Source: Streptomyces sp. NBC_01214
Lineage (GTDB): Bacteria; Actinomycetota; Actinomycetes; Streptomycetales; Streptomycetaceae
Length of the DNA: 64,000 bases
NCBI RefSeq assembly: GCF_026340975.1
Contig: NZ_JAPEOS010000001.1
Coordinates: forward strand, 372,001 to 436,000
Reading direction: 5' to 3'
Of the stretch, positions 55,650 to 64,000 are shown piece after piece. Below the pieces are notes generated by a model. The model had not been told where the DNA came from, did no database searches, and worked only from the letters and a program-made list of their open reading frames with translations. Positions within the stretch are counted from its first letter, which is position 1. Each line of letters starts with the position of its first letter. Made by a program: the position numbers and the translations under genes.

Positions 55650-56765
55650 TCAGTCCTGGGCCGGCGAACGGGGTGGGCTGATGGTCGTGCGGGGCTGCCT
55701 GCGCTGCGAAGAGGTACGGATGATGAGTTCGGTCGGGACGACCTGTTCGACGGGGCGTCCGGTGTCCACTCCCTCGATCGCATCGATGAGCAGCTGCACG
55801 ACGGCGGTGCCGATGCGGCGGGGTTTGAGGGACAAGGTGGTGATGGGCGGCTCTGTGTTGGCGTAGACGGTGGACTCGCTGCAGCACACGAGCAGCAGGT
55901 CCTCGGGGACGCGCAGGCCGTAGCGGCGGGCGGCGGCGAGCAGATCGGTGCCGTTGGGGTCGAAGAGCCCGTAGACCGCGTCGGGCCGGTCGGGGCGGGC
56001 GAGGAGCCGGTCGGCGGCGACGGCGCCCGCGCACGGGTCGTGGGCGGGGTAGGACTCGTAGACGGGGTCCTGGCCGACGCGCTCGCACCAGCTGAGGTAG
56101 GCGGTGGTGGAGAGCCGGGTGTAGGTGTCGGTGGTGGTCCCGGTCAGCAGTCCGATCCGGCGGGCGCCGGCGGCGGCGAGGTGGTCGAGCAGGCCGAGCA
56201 CGGCGGCTTCGTGGTCGTTGTCGACCCAGGCGGTGACGGGGAGGGAGCCTGCGGGGCGGCCGTCGGAGACCACGGGCAGGCCTTGGCGGACCAGTTCGGT
56301 GACGACGGGATCGTGGTCGGAAGGGTCGATGACGACGGTGCCGTCGAGGGCGACGTTGGACCACACGTCGTGGCGGGAGGTGGCGGGGAGGATGACCAGG
56401 GCGTAGCCGCGGGCGAGCGCGGCGGAGGTGGCGGCCCTGGCCATCTCGGCGAAGTAGGCGAATTCGGTGAAGGTGAAAGGTTCATCCCCGTACGTCGTCA
56501 CGGTCAGGCCGATGAGGCCGGACTTGCCGGTACGGAGGGTGCGGGCGGCGGCCGACGGGCGGTAGCCCAGTCGGTCGGCCACTTCGCGAACGTGGCGGCG
56601 GGTGGCGTCGGGCAGCCGTCCCTTGCCATTGAGCGCGTCGGAGACGGTCGTGATGGAGACGCCCGCCGCGGCGGCCACGTCCCTGATGCCGGCCCGGCCC
56701 TGTCGGCCGGCGGCCCGCCGGGTGGTCTCGGTCCGGCTCACCTGATGCTTCCCTGCTGCTGTCAT
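55650..56765 (-). CDS. LacI-family transcriptional regulator
   Basis: 371-residue LacI repressor. The helix-turn-helix is IRDVAAAAGVSITTVSDALN (about residues 27-46) with hinge GYRPSAAARTL. The sugar-binding-protein-like domain (about 80-340) has DGTVVIDPSDHDP and LLLVCCSESTVYANTEPPIT. Effector unknown; streptomycete relatives are found at this place beside hisC. ATG 56765 lacks a ribosome site but may be leaderless; GTG 56741 has GGGAAG upstream and is an alternative. TGCATATGCA at 56807-56816 may be its own operator. Confidence 0.87.
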   Translation of the reverse strand: MTAAGKHQVSRTETTRRAAGRQGRAGIRDVAAAAGVSITTVSDALNGKGRLPDATRRHVREVADRLGYRPSAAARTLRTGKSGLIGLTVTTYGDEPFTFTEFAYFAEMARAATSAALARGYALVILPATSRHDVWSNVALDGTVVIDPSDHDPVVTELVRQGLPVVSDGRPAGSLPVTAWVDNDHEAAVLGLLDHLAAAGARRIGLLTGTTTDTYTRLSTTAYLSWCERVGQDPVYESYPAHDPCAGAVAADRLLARPDRPDAVYGLFDPNGTDLLAAARRYGLRVPEDLLLVCCSESTVYANTEPPITTLSLKPRRIGTAVVQLLIDAIEGVDTGRPVEQVVPTELIIRTSSQRRQPRTTISPPRSPAQD

Positions 56766-56806
56766 GGCGAGCCGATAGTAGGGCTCGGTGGGGAGGGTGG
56801 TCTGGG

Positions 56807-56816
56807 TGCATATGCA
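56807..56816. promoter_or_regulatory. Candidate operator upstream of LacI gene
   Basis: Perfect palindrome TGCATATGCA 41 bases upstream of the lacI-type gene, with a related CTGCATGG 30 bases further on. LacI-type repressors often autoregulate through such sites. No direct support. Confidence 0.4.
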
Positions 56817-56997
56817 GGCGTTGACAGGCACGTTTCTGCATGGTTCGCCACCCTCAATGACCTTGGAAATGAAGGTCATTGATCGCTGAGAGTGAGAGTG
56901 AAGCTTGTTGTCGGGTCCGGGCATGCCAAAACGATGTGATCTCGGGTCGTTCTCAACTCACCTGCACGAGGGATGCGCGCCACGGCGCAGGCCACCG

Positions 56998-57019
56998 GCG
57001 CACGCATATATGCGTGCGC
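56998..57019. promoter_or_regulatory. 22-bp perfect palindrome upstream of hisC
   Basis: Perfect 22-bp palindrome with left arm GCGCACGCATA, 107 bases before the hisC start, in the 361-base divergent region between the LacI gene and hisC. Its AT centre in high-GC DNA suggests a protein-binding site rather than a terminator. Confidence 0.55.
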
Positions 57020-57126
57020 TCCCCCGCATTCCTGGCGCCCCCATTCTCGGAACGGCGGAATCCTCATAAGGTGAGCAGTATTGAGTCGACGGCGACGTCG
57101 TAGTGGACGGTCGAGGAGGACCTGCG

Positions 57127-58206
57127 GTGAGCGAGAAGAGCCCGAAGCTGCGCGCCGAGCTGGACGGCATTCCGACGTACAAGCCCGGCAAGCCGGCTGC
57201 CGCGGGAGGGCCTGTCGCGTACAAGCTGTCCTCGAACGAGAACCCGTACCCGCCGCTGTCGGGCGTGCTGGAGACCGCGGTCGCCGCGGCCGGGAACTTC
57301 AACCGGTACCCCGACATGGCCTGCACCGGCCTCGTGAACGAGCTCGCCGAGCGCTTCGGCGTGCCGGTCGAGCACATCGCCACGGGCACCGGCTCGGTCG
57401 GCGTGGCCCAGTCGCTGATCCAGTCGACCGCTGGGCCGGGTGACGAGGTGATCTACGCCTGGCGCTCCTTCGAGGCGTACCCGATCATCACGCAGATCTC
57501 GGGCGCGACCTCGGTGCGGGTCCCGCTGACCGACGGCGACGTCCACGACCTGGACGCGATGGCCGCGGCGATCACCGACCGGACCCGTCTGATCTTCGTT
57601 TGCAACCCGAACAACCCCACCGGCACGGCCGTGCGCCGCGCCGAGCTGGAGCGCTTCCTGGACCAGGTGCCCTCGGACGTCCTGGTGGTCCTGGACGAGG
57701 CGTACCGCGAGTTCGTGCGGGACGCGGACGTACCGGACGGCATCGAGCTCTACCGCGACCGCCCGAACGTCGCCGTGCTGCGTACGTTCTCCAAGGCGTA
57801 CGGCCTGGCCGGCCTGCGGGTCGGCTTCGCGGTTGCGCACGAGCGGGTCGCGGCGGCGCTGCGCAAGACGGCGGTGCCCTTCGGCGTCAGCCAGCTCGCG
57901 CAGGACGCGGCGGTGGCTTCGCTGCGCGCCGAGGACGAGTTGATGGGCCGCGTCGGGGCGCTGGTGAGCGAGCGCACGCGGGTGCACGAGACGCTGGTCG
58001 CCCAGGGGTGGACCGTTCCGGACACGCAGGCGAACTTCGTGTGGATGCGGCTGGGTGAGCGGACCGCCGAGTTCGCGGCTGCCTGCGAGAAGGCCGGTGT
58101 GGTGGTCCGGCCCTTCGCGGGCGAGGGCCTGCGGGTCACGATCGGTGAGACCGAGGCGAACGACCTCTTCCTGCACACGGCCGAGGCGTTCTTCAAGGAG
58201 CTCTAG
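57127..58206 (+). CDS. hisC: Histidinol-phosphate / aromatic aminotransferase
   Basis: 359-residue fold-type I aminotransferase. It begins [20 protein letters not shown] and has [10 protein letters not shown] near residue 35. CNPNNPTGT and the PLP Lys K223 in [14 protein letters not shown] follow, then the late Arg region [11 protein letters not shown]. It transfers an amino group to histidinol phosphate or to aromatic keto acids. A second hisC in the his operon elsewhere is usual, so this copy may serve phenylalanine or tyrosine synthesis. GTG 57127 with GGAGGACC 5 bases or so upstream. Confidence 0.92.
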   Translation: MSEKSPKLRAELDGIPTYKPGKPAAAGGPVAYKLSSNENPYPPLSGVLETAVAAAGNFNRYPDMACTGLVNELAERFGVPVEHIATGTGSVGVAQSLIQSTAGPGDEVIYAWRSFEAYPIITQISGATSVRVPLTDGDVHDLDAMAAAITDRTRLIFVCNPNNPTGTAVRRAELERFLDQVPSDVLVVLDEAYREFVRDADVPDGIELYRDRPNVAVLRTFSKAYGLAGLRVGFAVAHERVAAALRKTAVPFGVSQLAQDAAVASLRAEDELMGRVGALVSERTRVHETLVAQGWTVPDTQANFVWMRLGERTAEFAAACEKAGVVVRPFAGEGLRVTIGETEANDLFLHTAEAFFKEL

Positions 58207-58242
58207 AAGGTAGGGCCTGAAGGTAGGGCCCGAAGGTGGGGC

Positions 58243-58611
58243 TCAGGCGAGTTCCACGCGGACGGGATCGCCGTCGCGGACGGTGGACAGCAGGCGGGGG
58301 TCGCCGTCGAAGGAGCCGAGCACGTTGCACGGGCTCGCGAGGCGGCTCTCGCCTGCGCGTGAGATGGGTGTGGGGCCGTAGGGCAGCGCGAGGGCGTCGC
58401 CCTCGGTCCAGAACGCGACCGTGCCGGGGGCGACGACCTGCTGGGCGTCGTCCTCCAGGGCGACGCAGACCCCGGTGTCGAAGTAGACCTCCTCGCCCCA
58501 GGTGTTGGCGGAGGCGGAAATCGGAAGGGCCTCGGCCAGCGCCTTGCTGGTCGGGGTCTCGTCGAGGGTTGCGGTGAGCTGGCCCGCGGGCCAGGAGATT
58601 CGTATCTGCAT
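58243..58611 (-). CDS. Cyclophilin-like fold protein (TM1367 type)
   Basis: 122-residue protein of the cyclophilin-like (TM1367/DUF369) family. Features are WGEEVYFDTGV and FWTEGDALALPYGPTPISRA, with an N-terminal MQIRISWPAGQLTATLDETP. The family has the cyclophilin barrel but function is unknown. ATG 58611. Convergent with hisC (36-base gap). A perfect inverted repeat lies 8 bases upstream of its start. Confidence 0.83.
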   Translation of the reverse strand: MQIRISWPAGQLTATLDETPTSKALAEALPISASANTWGEEVYFDTGVCVALEDDAQQVVAPGTVAFWTEGDALALPYGPTPISRAGESRLASPCNVLGSFDGDPRLLSTVRDGDPVRVELA

Positions 58612-58618
58612 GAGTCGA

Positions 58619-58637
58619 ATTCAACAATCTGTTGAAT
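58619..58637. promoter_or_regulatory. Inverted repeat next to cyclophilin-like gene
   Basis: ATTCAACA and TGTTGAAT, perfect 8-base arms with a 3-base spacer, only 8 bases upstream of the cyclophilin-like start and 166 bases upstream of cydA. AT-rich for this genome, so probably a repressor site. The regulator is not identifiable here. Confidence 0.55.
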
Positions 58638-58701
58638 CGATTGGCTAGAGGGGTACCCCGCTCGAAGGTGGCCGAGAGTGGTGCGACATAATGCTTGTGA
58701 A

Positions 58702-58717
58702 TGTGAACGCGTTCACA
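58702..58717. promoter_or_regulatory. Rex operator (ROP) upstream of cydA
   Basis: Perfect TGTGAACGCGTTCACA, identical to the consensus binding site of the NADH/NAD+ sensor Rex described in S. coelicolor, 85 bases before the cydA start. Predicts induction of cytochrome bd oxidase when NADH rises under low oxygen. Confidence 0.93.
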
Positions 58718-58802
58718 AGCGTGTCCTGCTTCCTCCCGGTATGGAAGGAACCCGCCAGGCAGACTGCGGCTGTGACCACGGCGACGACAAGGAGAAGACG
58801 AC

Positions 58803-60308
58803 GTGGACCTAGCTTTGGCGCCGGAGACATTGGCGCGATGGCAGTTCGGTATAACGACCGTCTACCACTTCCTGTTCGTACCCCTGACGATCTCGCTCGC
58901 CGCCCTGACGGCGGGCTTGCAGACGGCGTGGGTGCGCACCGAGAAGGAGAAGTACCTCAGAGCCACGAAGTTCTGGGGGAAGCTCTTCTTGATCAATATC
59001 GCGATGGGTGTCGTCACCGGCATCGTCCAGGAGTTCCAGTTCGGCATGAACTGGTCCGACTACTCGCGGTTCGTCGGCGACATCTTCGGGGCCCCCCTGG
59101 CCTTCGAAGCGCTGATCGCCTTCTTCTTCGAGTCGACCTTCATCGGTCTGTGGATCTTCGGCTGGGACAAGCTGCCGAAGAAGATCCACCTGGCGTGCAT
59201 CTGGATGGTGTCCATGGGCACCGTCCTGTCCGCCTATTTCATCCTGGCGGCCAATTCCTGGATGCAGCACCCGGTCGGGTACCGCATCAACGAGGAGCGG
59301 GGCCGGGCCGAGCTCACCGACTTCTGGCTCGTGCTGACCCAGAACACCGCGCTCACCCAGTTCTTCCACACCATCACGGCCGCCTTCCTGGTCGGCGGCG
59401 CGTTCATGGCCGGCATCTCCGCCTTCCACCTGGCGCGCAAGAAGCACGTCCCCGTGATGCGGAGCTCGCTGCGCCTCGGCCTGATCGTCATGATCATCGC
59501 CGGTATGGGCACGGCGATCAGCGGTGACCTGCTCGGCAAGGTGATGTACAAGCAGCAGCCCATGAAGATGGCCGCCGCGGAAGCTCTGTGGGACGGCGAG
59601 GCGCCCGCGCCCTTCTCCGTCTTCGCCTACGGAGACGTCGACAAGGGCCACAACAAGGTCGCGATAGAGATCCCCGGCCTGCTGTCCTTCCTGGCCAACG
59701 ACGACTTCACCTCCTTCGTCCCGGGCATCAACGACGTCAACAAGGCCGAGCAGGAGAAGTACGGCCCCGGCGATTACCGGCCCAACATCCCCGTCGCCTA
59801 CTGGGGCTTCCGCTGGATGATCGGCTTCGGCATGGCCTCCCTCGGCATCGGAACACTCGGCCTGTGGCTGACCCGCAAGCGGTTCATGCTGCCGGCGCAG
59901 CTGCGGACCGGGGAGGACGAGGTCCCGCACTTGGTGCTCTTCAAGAAGCCGCTGAGCCCGAAGTTCACCAACCTGTACTGGATCGTCGCGCTCTGGACGA
60001 TGGGCTTCCCGCTCATAGCCAACTCCTGGGGCTGGATCTTCACCGAGATGGGTCGCCAGCCCTGGGTCGTCTACGGAGTGCTGCGCACCAGGGACGCGGT
60101 CTCGCCGAACGTGTCCCAGGCCGAGGTGCTCACCTCGATGATCGGGTTCACGCTCCTGTACGCGGTGCTGGCCGTGATCGAGGTCAAGCTCCTCGTCAAG
60201 TACGTCAAGGCCGGACCGCCCGAACTCACCGAGGCAGACCTCAACCCACCCACCAAGATCGGTGGGGACGACAAGAACCCCGACCGGCCGATGGCCTTCT
60301 CGTACTGA
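58803..60308 (+). CDS. cydA: Cytochrome bd ubiquinol/menaquinol oxidase subunit I
   Basis: 501-residue multi-helix haem protein, the quinol-oxidising subunit of the high-affinity bd oxidase. It begins MDLALAPETLARWQFGITTV, with likely haem ligand H22 in YHFLFVP. FAPxxFE-like PLAFEALIAFFFESTFIGLW, the short Q-loop type and EMGRQPWVVYG are present. GTG 58803 with AAGGAG upstream. First gene of cydA-cydB-cydCD, controlled by the Rex site at 58702. Confidence 0.96.
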   Translation: MDLALAPETLARWQFGITTVYHFLFVPLTISLAALTAGLQTAWVRTEKEKYLRATKFWGKLFLINIAMGVVTGIVQEFQFGMNWSDYSRFVGDIFGAPLAFEALIAFFFESTFIGLWIFGWDKLPKKIHLACIWMVSMGTVLSAYFILAANSWMQHPVGYRINEERGRAELTDFWLVLTQNTALTQFFHTITAAFLVGGAFMAGISAFHLARKKHVPVMRSSLRLGLIVMIIAGMGTAISGDLLGKVMYKQQPMKMAAAEALWDGEAPAPFSVFAYGDVDKGHNKVAIEIPGLLSFLANDDFTSFVPGINDVNKAEQEKYGPGDYRPNIPVAYWGFRWMIGFGMASLGIGTLGLWLTRKRFMLPAQLRTGEDEVPHLVLFKKPLSPKFTNLYWIVALWTMGFPLIANSWGWIFTEMGRQPWVVYGVLRTRDAVSPNVSQAEVLTSMIGFTLLYAVLAVIEVKLLVKYVKAGPPELTEADLNPPTKIGGDDKNPDRPMAFSY

Positions 60309-60326
60309 GGCCGAGGAGCGCACACC

Positions 60327-61328
60327 ATGCAACTCCACGATGTCTGGTTCGTACTCATCGCCGTCCTGTGGACCGGCTACTTCTTCCTGGAGGGCTTCGA
60401 CTTCGGAGTCGGCGTACTGACCAAGCTGCTCGCCCGGGACCGCACGGAGAAGCGGGTTCTGATCAACACGATCGGGCCCGTGTGGGACGGGAACGAGGTT
60501 TGGCTGCTCACCGCGGGCGGTGCCACCTTCGCCGCCTTCCCCGACTGGTACGCCACGCTCTTCTCGGGCTTCTACCTGCCGCTGCTGCTCATCCTGATCT
60601 GCCTCATCATCCGTGGCGTCGCCTTCGAGTACCGGCACAAGCGCCCCGAGGACCGGTGGCAGACCAACTGGGAACACGCGATCTTCTGGACCTCGCTGAT
60701 CCCCGCGTTCCTGTGGGGCGTCGCCTTCGCCAACATCGTGCGCGGCGTCAAGATCGACGAGAACAAGGAGTACGTCGGCACCTTCCTCGACCTGCTCAAC
60801 GTCTACTCGATCCTCGGCGGACTGGTCACCCTCACCCTGTTCACCTTCCACGGCACGGTCTTCACCTCGCTCAAGACCGTCGGTGACATCCGCGACCGTT
60901 CGCGGAAGCTGGCGACCCGGCTCGGCGTGGTCACCGCCGTGCTGGCCCTGGTCTTCCTGATCTGGACCCAGGTCTCGCGCGGCGACGGCCAGAGCCTGGT
61001 CGCGATGATCGTCGCGGTGCTGGCGCTGGTCGGGGCCCTCGGCTTCAACCTGATCGGCCGCGAGGGCTGGTCGTTCGCACTGTCCGGGGTCACCATCGCG
61101 GCGGCCGTCGCGATGCTCTTCCTCACGCTCTTCCCGAACGTCATGCCGTCCTCGCTGAACGAGGCCTGGAACCTCACGGTCACCAACTCCTCGTCCAGCG
61201 CGTACACCCTGAAGATCATGACCTGGTGTGCGGCCGTGGCCACCCCGCTCGTCCTGCTCTACCAGGGCTGGACGTACTGGGTGTTCCGCAAGCGGATCGG
61301 GACCCAGCACATCGTCGATGTGCACTGA
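60327..61328 (+). CDS. cydB: Cytochrome bd oxidase subunit II
   Basis: 333-residue subunit with about eight or nine helices. It begins MQLHDVWFVLIAVLWTGYFF and has LEGFDFGVGVL, then GPVWDGNEVWLLTAGGATFA, the typical CydB signature. It pairs with CydA. ATG 60327, 18 bases after cydA. Confidence 0.96.
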   Translation: MQLHDVWFVLIAVLWTGYFFLEGFDFGVGVLTKLLARDRTEKRVLINTIGPVWDGNEVWLLTAGGATFAAFPDWYATLFSGFYLPLLLILICLIIRGVAFEYRHKRPEDRWQTNWEHAIFWTSLIPAFLWGVAFANIVRGVKIDENKEYVGTFLDLLNVYSILGGLVTLTLFTFHGTVFTSLKTVGDIRDRSRKLATRLGVVTAVLALVFLIWTQVSRGDGQSLVAMIVAVLALVGALGFNLIGREGWSFALSGVTIAAAVAMLFLTLFPNVMPSSLNEAWNLTVTNSSSSAYTLKIMTWCAAVATPLVLLYQGWTYWVFRKRIGTQHIVDVH

Positions 61329-61392
61329 GTCCTGAACCGAGTCCCCGTGACGTATGACCCGCCCGTCCGGCTGACGACCTCCCCGAGGGGAT

Positions 61393-61406
61393 GTTTCACG
61401 TGAAAC
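61393..61406. promoter_or_regulatory. parS: parS site over the cydCD start
   Basis: Perfect GTTTCACGTGAAAC. The probable start codon GTG of cydCD is bases 61400-61402, in the centre of the site, and GAGGGG sits just before it. Confidence 0.93.
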
Positions 61407-64000
61407 CGATCGACCCGCGCCTGCTGCGGTACGCCCGCTCCACCCGCCTCTTCCTGGGGGCGGTGGTGGCCCTGGGGCTTGCCGGTGCGGGGCTGGTCGT
61501 CGGTCAGGCGATGCTGATCGCCGAGATCGTGGTCGGAGCCTTCGAGCGGGGGCAGGGCGGCCAGGCGCTCCGGACGCCACTGCTGCTGCTCGCGGCGGTG
61601 GCGCTCGGGCGCGGGCTGATCGCCTGGCTCACGGAGCTCGCCGCGCACCGGGCGGGCGCGGCGGTCAAGTCGGAGTTGCGGGGCAGGCTGCTGGACCGGG
61701 CCGCGGAGCTCGGGCCCGGCTGGCTGGCCGGGCAGCGGACCGGATCGCTGGTGTCGCTGGCCACCCGGGGCGTGGACGCGCTCGACGACTACTTCTCCCG
61801 CTACCTGCCCCAGCTGGGCCTCGCGGTGGTCGTGCCGGTCGCCGTGCTGGCCCGCGTCGTCACCGAGGACTGGGTGTCGGCGGCCATCATCGTGGTGACG
61901 CTGCCCCTCATCCCCGTGTTCATGATCCTCATCGGCATGGCCACCCAGTCCCGGATGGACCGCCAGTGGCGGCTGCTGTCCCGGCTCTCCGGGCACTTCC
62001 TCGACGTGGTGGCCGGGCTTCCCACCCTGAAGGTCTTCGGCCGGGCCAAGGCACAGGCCGAGTCGATCCGCAAGATCACCGATGACTACCGGCGCGCGAC
62101 GATGCGGACCCTGCGCATCGCCTTCCTCTCCTCCTTCGCCCTGGAACTGCTGGCGACCCTGTCGGTGGCCCTGGTGGCCGTGACCATCGGCATGCGGTTG
62201 GTCCACGGCGAACTGGACCTCTACACCGGGCTGGTCATCCTGATCCTGGCGCCCGAGGCGTACCTGCCGTTGCGGCAGGTGGGGGCCCAGTACCACGCTG
62301 CCGCCGAAGGGCTGGCGGCCGCCGAGGAGATCTTCGAGGTCCTGGAGACCCCCACCACCGGTACGGCCGGTACCGCCGCGCTGCCGGCCGGCGCTCCCCT
62401 GCGGATCGAGATCGAGGGGATCGCCGTCCGCTACGAGGGCCGCGGCGAGGATTCGCCCCGGCCGGTCTCGCTCACGGTCGGGCCGGGGGAGTGCGTGGCC
62501 CTCACCGGGCCGAGCGGAGCGGGGAAGTCCACCCTGCTCCAGGTGCTGCTGGGATTCGTGACGCCGACCGCCGGGCGGGTCCGGGTCGCAGGCGTGGACC
62601 TGGCCGAGCTGTCGGCGGCGCAGTGGCGGCAACAGATCGCCTGGGTGCAGCAGCGGCCGCACTTGTTCGCAGGAACGATCGCAGAGAACGTGCGGCTGGC
62701 CCGTGCGGGGGCCTCCGAGGCCGATGTGGCCGAGGCGTTGAAGGACGCCGGGGCCTGGGAGTTCGTGACCGCACTGCCGCTCGGGGTGGAGACCCCGCTG
62801 GGCGAGGGCGGCGTGGGACTGTCCGCCGGTCAGCGGCAGCGACTGGCCCTGGCGCGCGCGTTCCTGGCGGACCGGCCCGTGCTGCTGCTGGACGAGCCGA
62901 CGGCGGCGCTGGACGGCGAGACCGAGGCGGGGATCGTGGACGCCGTCCGTCGGCTGTCCGTCGGGCGCACCGTGCTGTTGGTGGTGCACCGGCCGGCGCT
63001 GCTCGCCGTCGCGGACCGGGTGGTGGCGATGGAGGCGGGCGACGGCCCCGAGGAGCCCTTCGCCGAAGTGGCGCTCCCCCGCCGCGCCGCTTCCCCGGTC
63101 GGCGCCGAGCTGCTGTCCTCCGGCGCAGCCGGTGACCGCGGCGAGCACGTCCCGGATGCCGGGGAATGGATCCTCGGTGCGGCGCGCGAGCGGGCGGGGG
63201 CCGGAGGCGGTTCGGGCCCGGCCGGTCCGGGTGCGGCCGCGTCCGGTGCGGCAGGTTCGGGTGCGGCTGGTTCGGGTGCGGCCGGTGATCCGCTGCGCCG
63301 GGTGCGTGCTGTCGCCCGGGCATGGCAAGGACGGTTCAGGCTCGGGCTGTTGCTCGGGGCGCTGGCCGTCGGATGCAGCGTCGGCCTGATGGCCGTGTCG
63401 GGCTGGCTGATCTCGCGGGCATCGCAGCAGCCGCCCGTGCTCTACCTGATGGTGGCCGTCACGGCCACCCGGGCCTTCGGAATGGGTCGCGCCGTCTTCC
63501 GGTACGCCGAGCGGCTCGTCTCGCACGACGCCGTGCTGCGGATGCTCGCCGATCTGCGGGTCTCCGTGTACCGCCGACTGGAGCGCATCGCACCCGCCGG
63601 GCTGCGCGAGCACCGGCGCGGGGACCTGCTGGCCCGGCTGGTGGCCGACACCGACGCACTTCAGGACTACTGGCTGCGCTGGCTGCTGCCCGTCGGTACG
63701 GCCGTGCTCGTCGGATCGGGTTCGGTCGCCTTCACCGCCTGGCTGCTGCCGGAGGCCGGCGCCGTACTCGCCGTCGGACTCCTCGCCGCCGGTGTCGCGG
63801 TACCGCTGGTCAGCGGTGCCTGCGCCCGCCGCGCGGAGCGAAGGCTCGCGCCGGCCCGGGGCGAACTCGCGACCCGAGTGGCCGATCTGCTCACCGGGAC
63901 CGCAGAACTGACCGTGGCCGGAGCGCTGGAGGACCGCAAGGGCCGGACGCGCGAGAGCGACGGCTTGCTGACGCGCATCGCCGCGCGGGGCTCGGCCGCG
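61400..64000 (+). CDS. cydCD: Fused CydD-CydC ABC exporter (partial, runs off window)
   Basis: 867 residues seen, open at the window end. The CydD half has a membrane domain (about 1-300) and an ATPase with Walker A TGPSGAGKST (near 370), signature LSAGQRQR (near 474) and Walker B VLLLDEPTAALD. A Gly/Ala/Ser-rich linker (about 580-640) follows, then the second membrane domain of the CydC half with six-helix pattern starting LGLLLGALAVGCSVGLMAVS. CydDC exports thiols needed for bd-oxidase assembly; in Streptomyces the two are one protein. GTG 61400 is favoured over ATG 61391 because GAGGGG abuts the ATG. Position after cydB confirms function. Confidence 0.92.
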   Translation, partial: MKPIDPRLLRYARSTRLFLGAVVALGLAGAGLVVGQAMLIAEIVVGAFERGQGGQALRTPLLLLAAVALGRGLIAWLTELAAHRAGAAVKSELRGRLLDRAAELGPGWLAGQRTGSLVSLATRGVDALDDYFSRYLPQLGLAVVVPVAVLARVVTEDWVSAAIIVVTLPLIPVFMILIGMATQSRMDRQWRLLSRLSGHFLDVVAGLPTLKVFGRAKAQAESIRKITDDYRRATMRTLRIAFLSSFALELLATLSVALVAVTIGMRLVHGELDLYTGLVILILAPEAYLPLRQVGAQYHAAAEGLAAAEEIFEVLETPTTGTAGTAALPAGAPLRIEIEGIAVRYEGRGEDSPRPVSLTVGPGECVALTGPSGAGKSTLLQVLLGFVTPTAGRVRVAGVDLAELSAAQWRQQIAWVQQRPHLFAGTIAENVRLARAGASEADVAEALKDAGAWEFVTALPLGVETPLGEGGVGLSAGQRQRLALARAFLADRPVLLLDEPTAALDGETEAGIVDAVRRLSVGRTVLLVVHRPALLAVADRVVAMEAGDGPEEPFAEVALPRRAASPVGAELLSSGAAGDRGEHVPDAGEWILGAARERAGAGGGSGPAGPGAAASGAAGSGAAGSGAAGDPLRRVRAVARAWQGRFRLGLLLGALAVGCSVGLMAVSGWLISRASQQPPVLYLMVAVTATRAFGMGRAVFRYAERLVSHDAVLRMLADLRVSVYRRLERIAPAGLREHRRGDLLARLVADTDALQDYWLRWLLPVGTAVLVGSGSVAFTAWLLPEAGAVLAVGLLAAGVAVPLVSGACARRAERRLAPARGELATRVADLLTGTAELTVAGALEDRKGRTRESDGLLTRIAARGSAA

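Noticed and set aside
58809-63613. Very long minus-strand frames opposite cydA, cydB and cydCD
   Set aside because: The bd-oxidase genes are certain; these are compositional shadows.

Overview
This window is high-GC actinobacterial chromosome, almost certainly from a Streptomyces species. It starts inside oriC (only the dnaA side is present) and runs about 64 kb away from it. Four things point to Streptomyces: oriC packed with TGTGGA-type DnaA boxes next to dnaA; twelve perfect parS sites (GTTTCACGTGAAAC) plus one near-match; an ssgR-ssgA pair, which is specific to sporulating streptomycetes and close relatives; and a Rex operator in front of cydABCD. From memory, the gene order follows S. 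coelicolor SCO3879 to SCO3947 closely. No insertion sequence, prophage, CRISPR array, tRNA or rRNA was seen.

Layout. 1-12.2 kb: oriC, dnaA(-), then rpmH-rnpA-yidD-yidC-jag, rsmG, parA-parB and an acetyltransferase on the + strand, meeting trxB-trxA and sigM-anti-sigma on the - strand. 12.3-18.6 kb: a - strand envelope operon (DUF6049 membrane protein, murJ lipid II flippase, membrane pseudokinase). In mycobacteria the last two are one fused protein. 18.8-30.6 kb: CCA-adding enzyme, MFS transporter, padR-ino1, a bifunctional penicillin-binding protein, a GT87 mannosyltransferase, a racemase-like PLP protein and a FemX-type ligase. 30.8-36 kb: rpsF-ssb-rpsR-rplI, a MATE transporter and dnaB, with a cluster of DnaA boxes in front of dnaB. 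36-46.7 kb: mixed metabolic and regulatory genes (serine hydrolase, HTH_42 protein, acetyltransferases, HAD phosphatase, flavohemoglobin-like protein, Nudix, LysR, a PLP/phosphatase/membrane operon, cupin). 46.9-52.7 kb: ssgR-ssgA, a YibE/F-like protein, TPP-riboswitch-controlled thiC, and a small accessory cassette (54-aa membrane protein plus a Cys-rich secreted protein with a disrupted leader). 53-64 kb: an unknown membrane protein, a metallophosphoesterase, a LacI regulator, hisC, a cyclophilin-fold protein and the Rex-controlled cytochrome bd operon cydA-cydB-cydCD, the last cut by the window end.

How it fits together. Initiation (DnaA, oriC), helicase supply (DnaB), segregation (ParA, ParB and the parS array), membrane insertion (YidC), cell-wall precursor export and cross-linking (MurJ, FemX, PBP) and sporulation septation (SsgA) sit side by side. 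The least explained parts are the 52.0-52.7 kb cassette, the racemase-like protein lacking the usual catalytic Tyr beside femX, the DnaA boxes upstream of dnaB, and parS sites built into terminators, stop codons and start codons.
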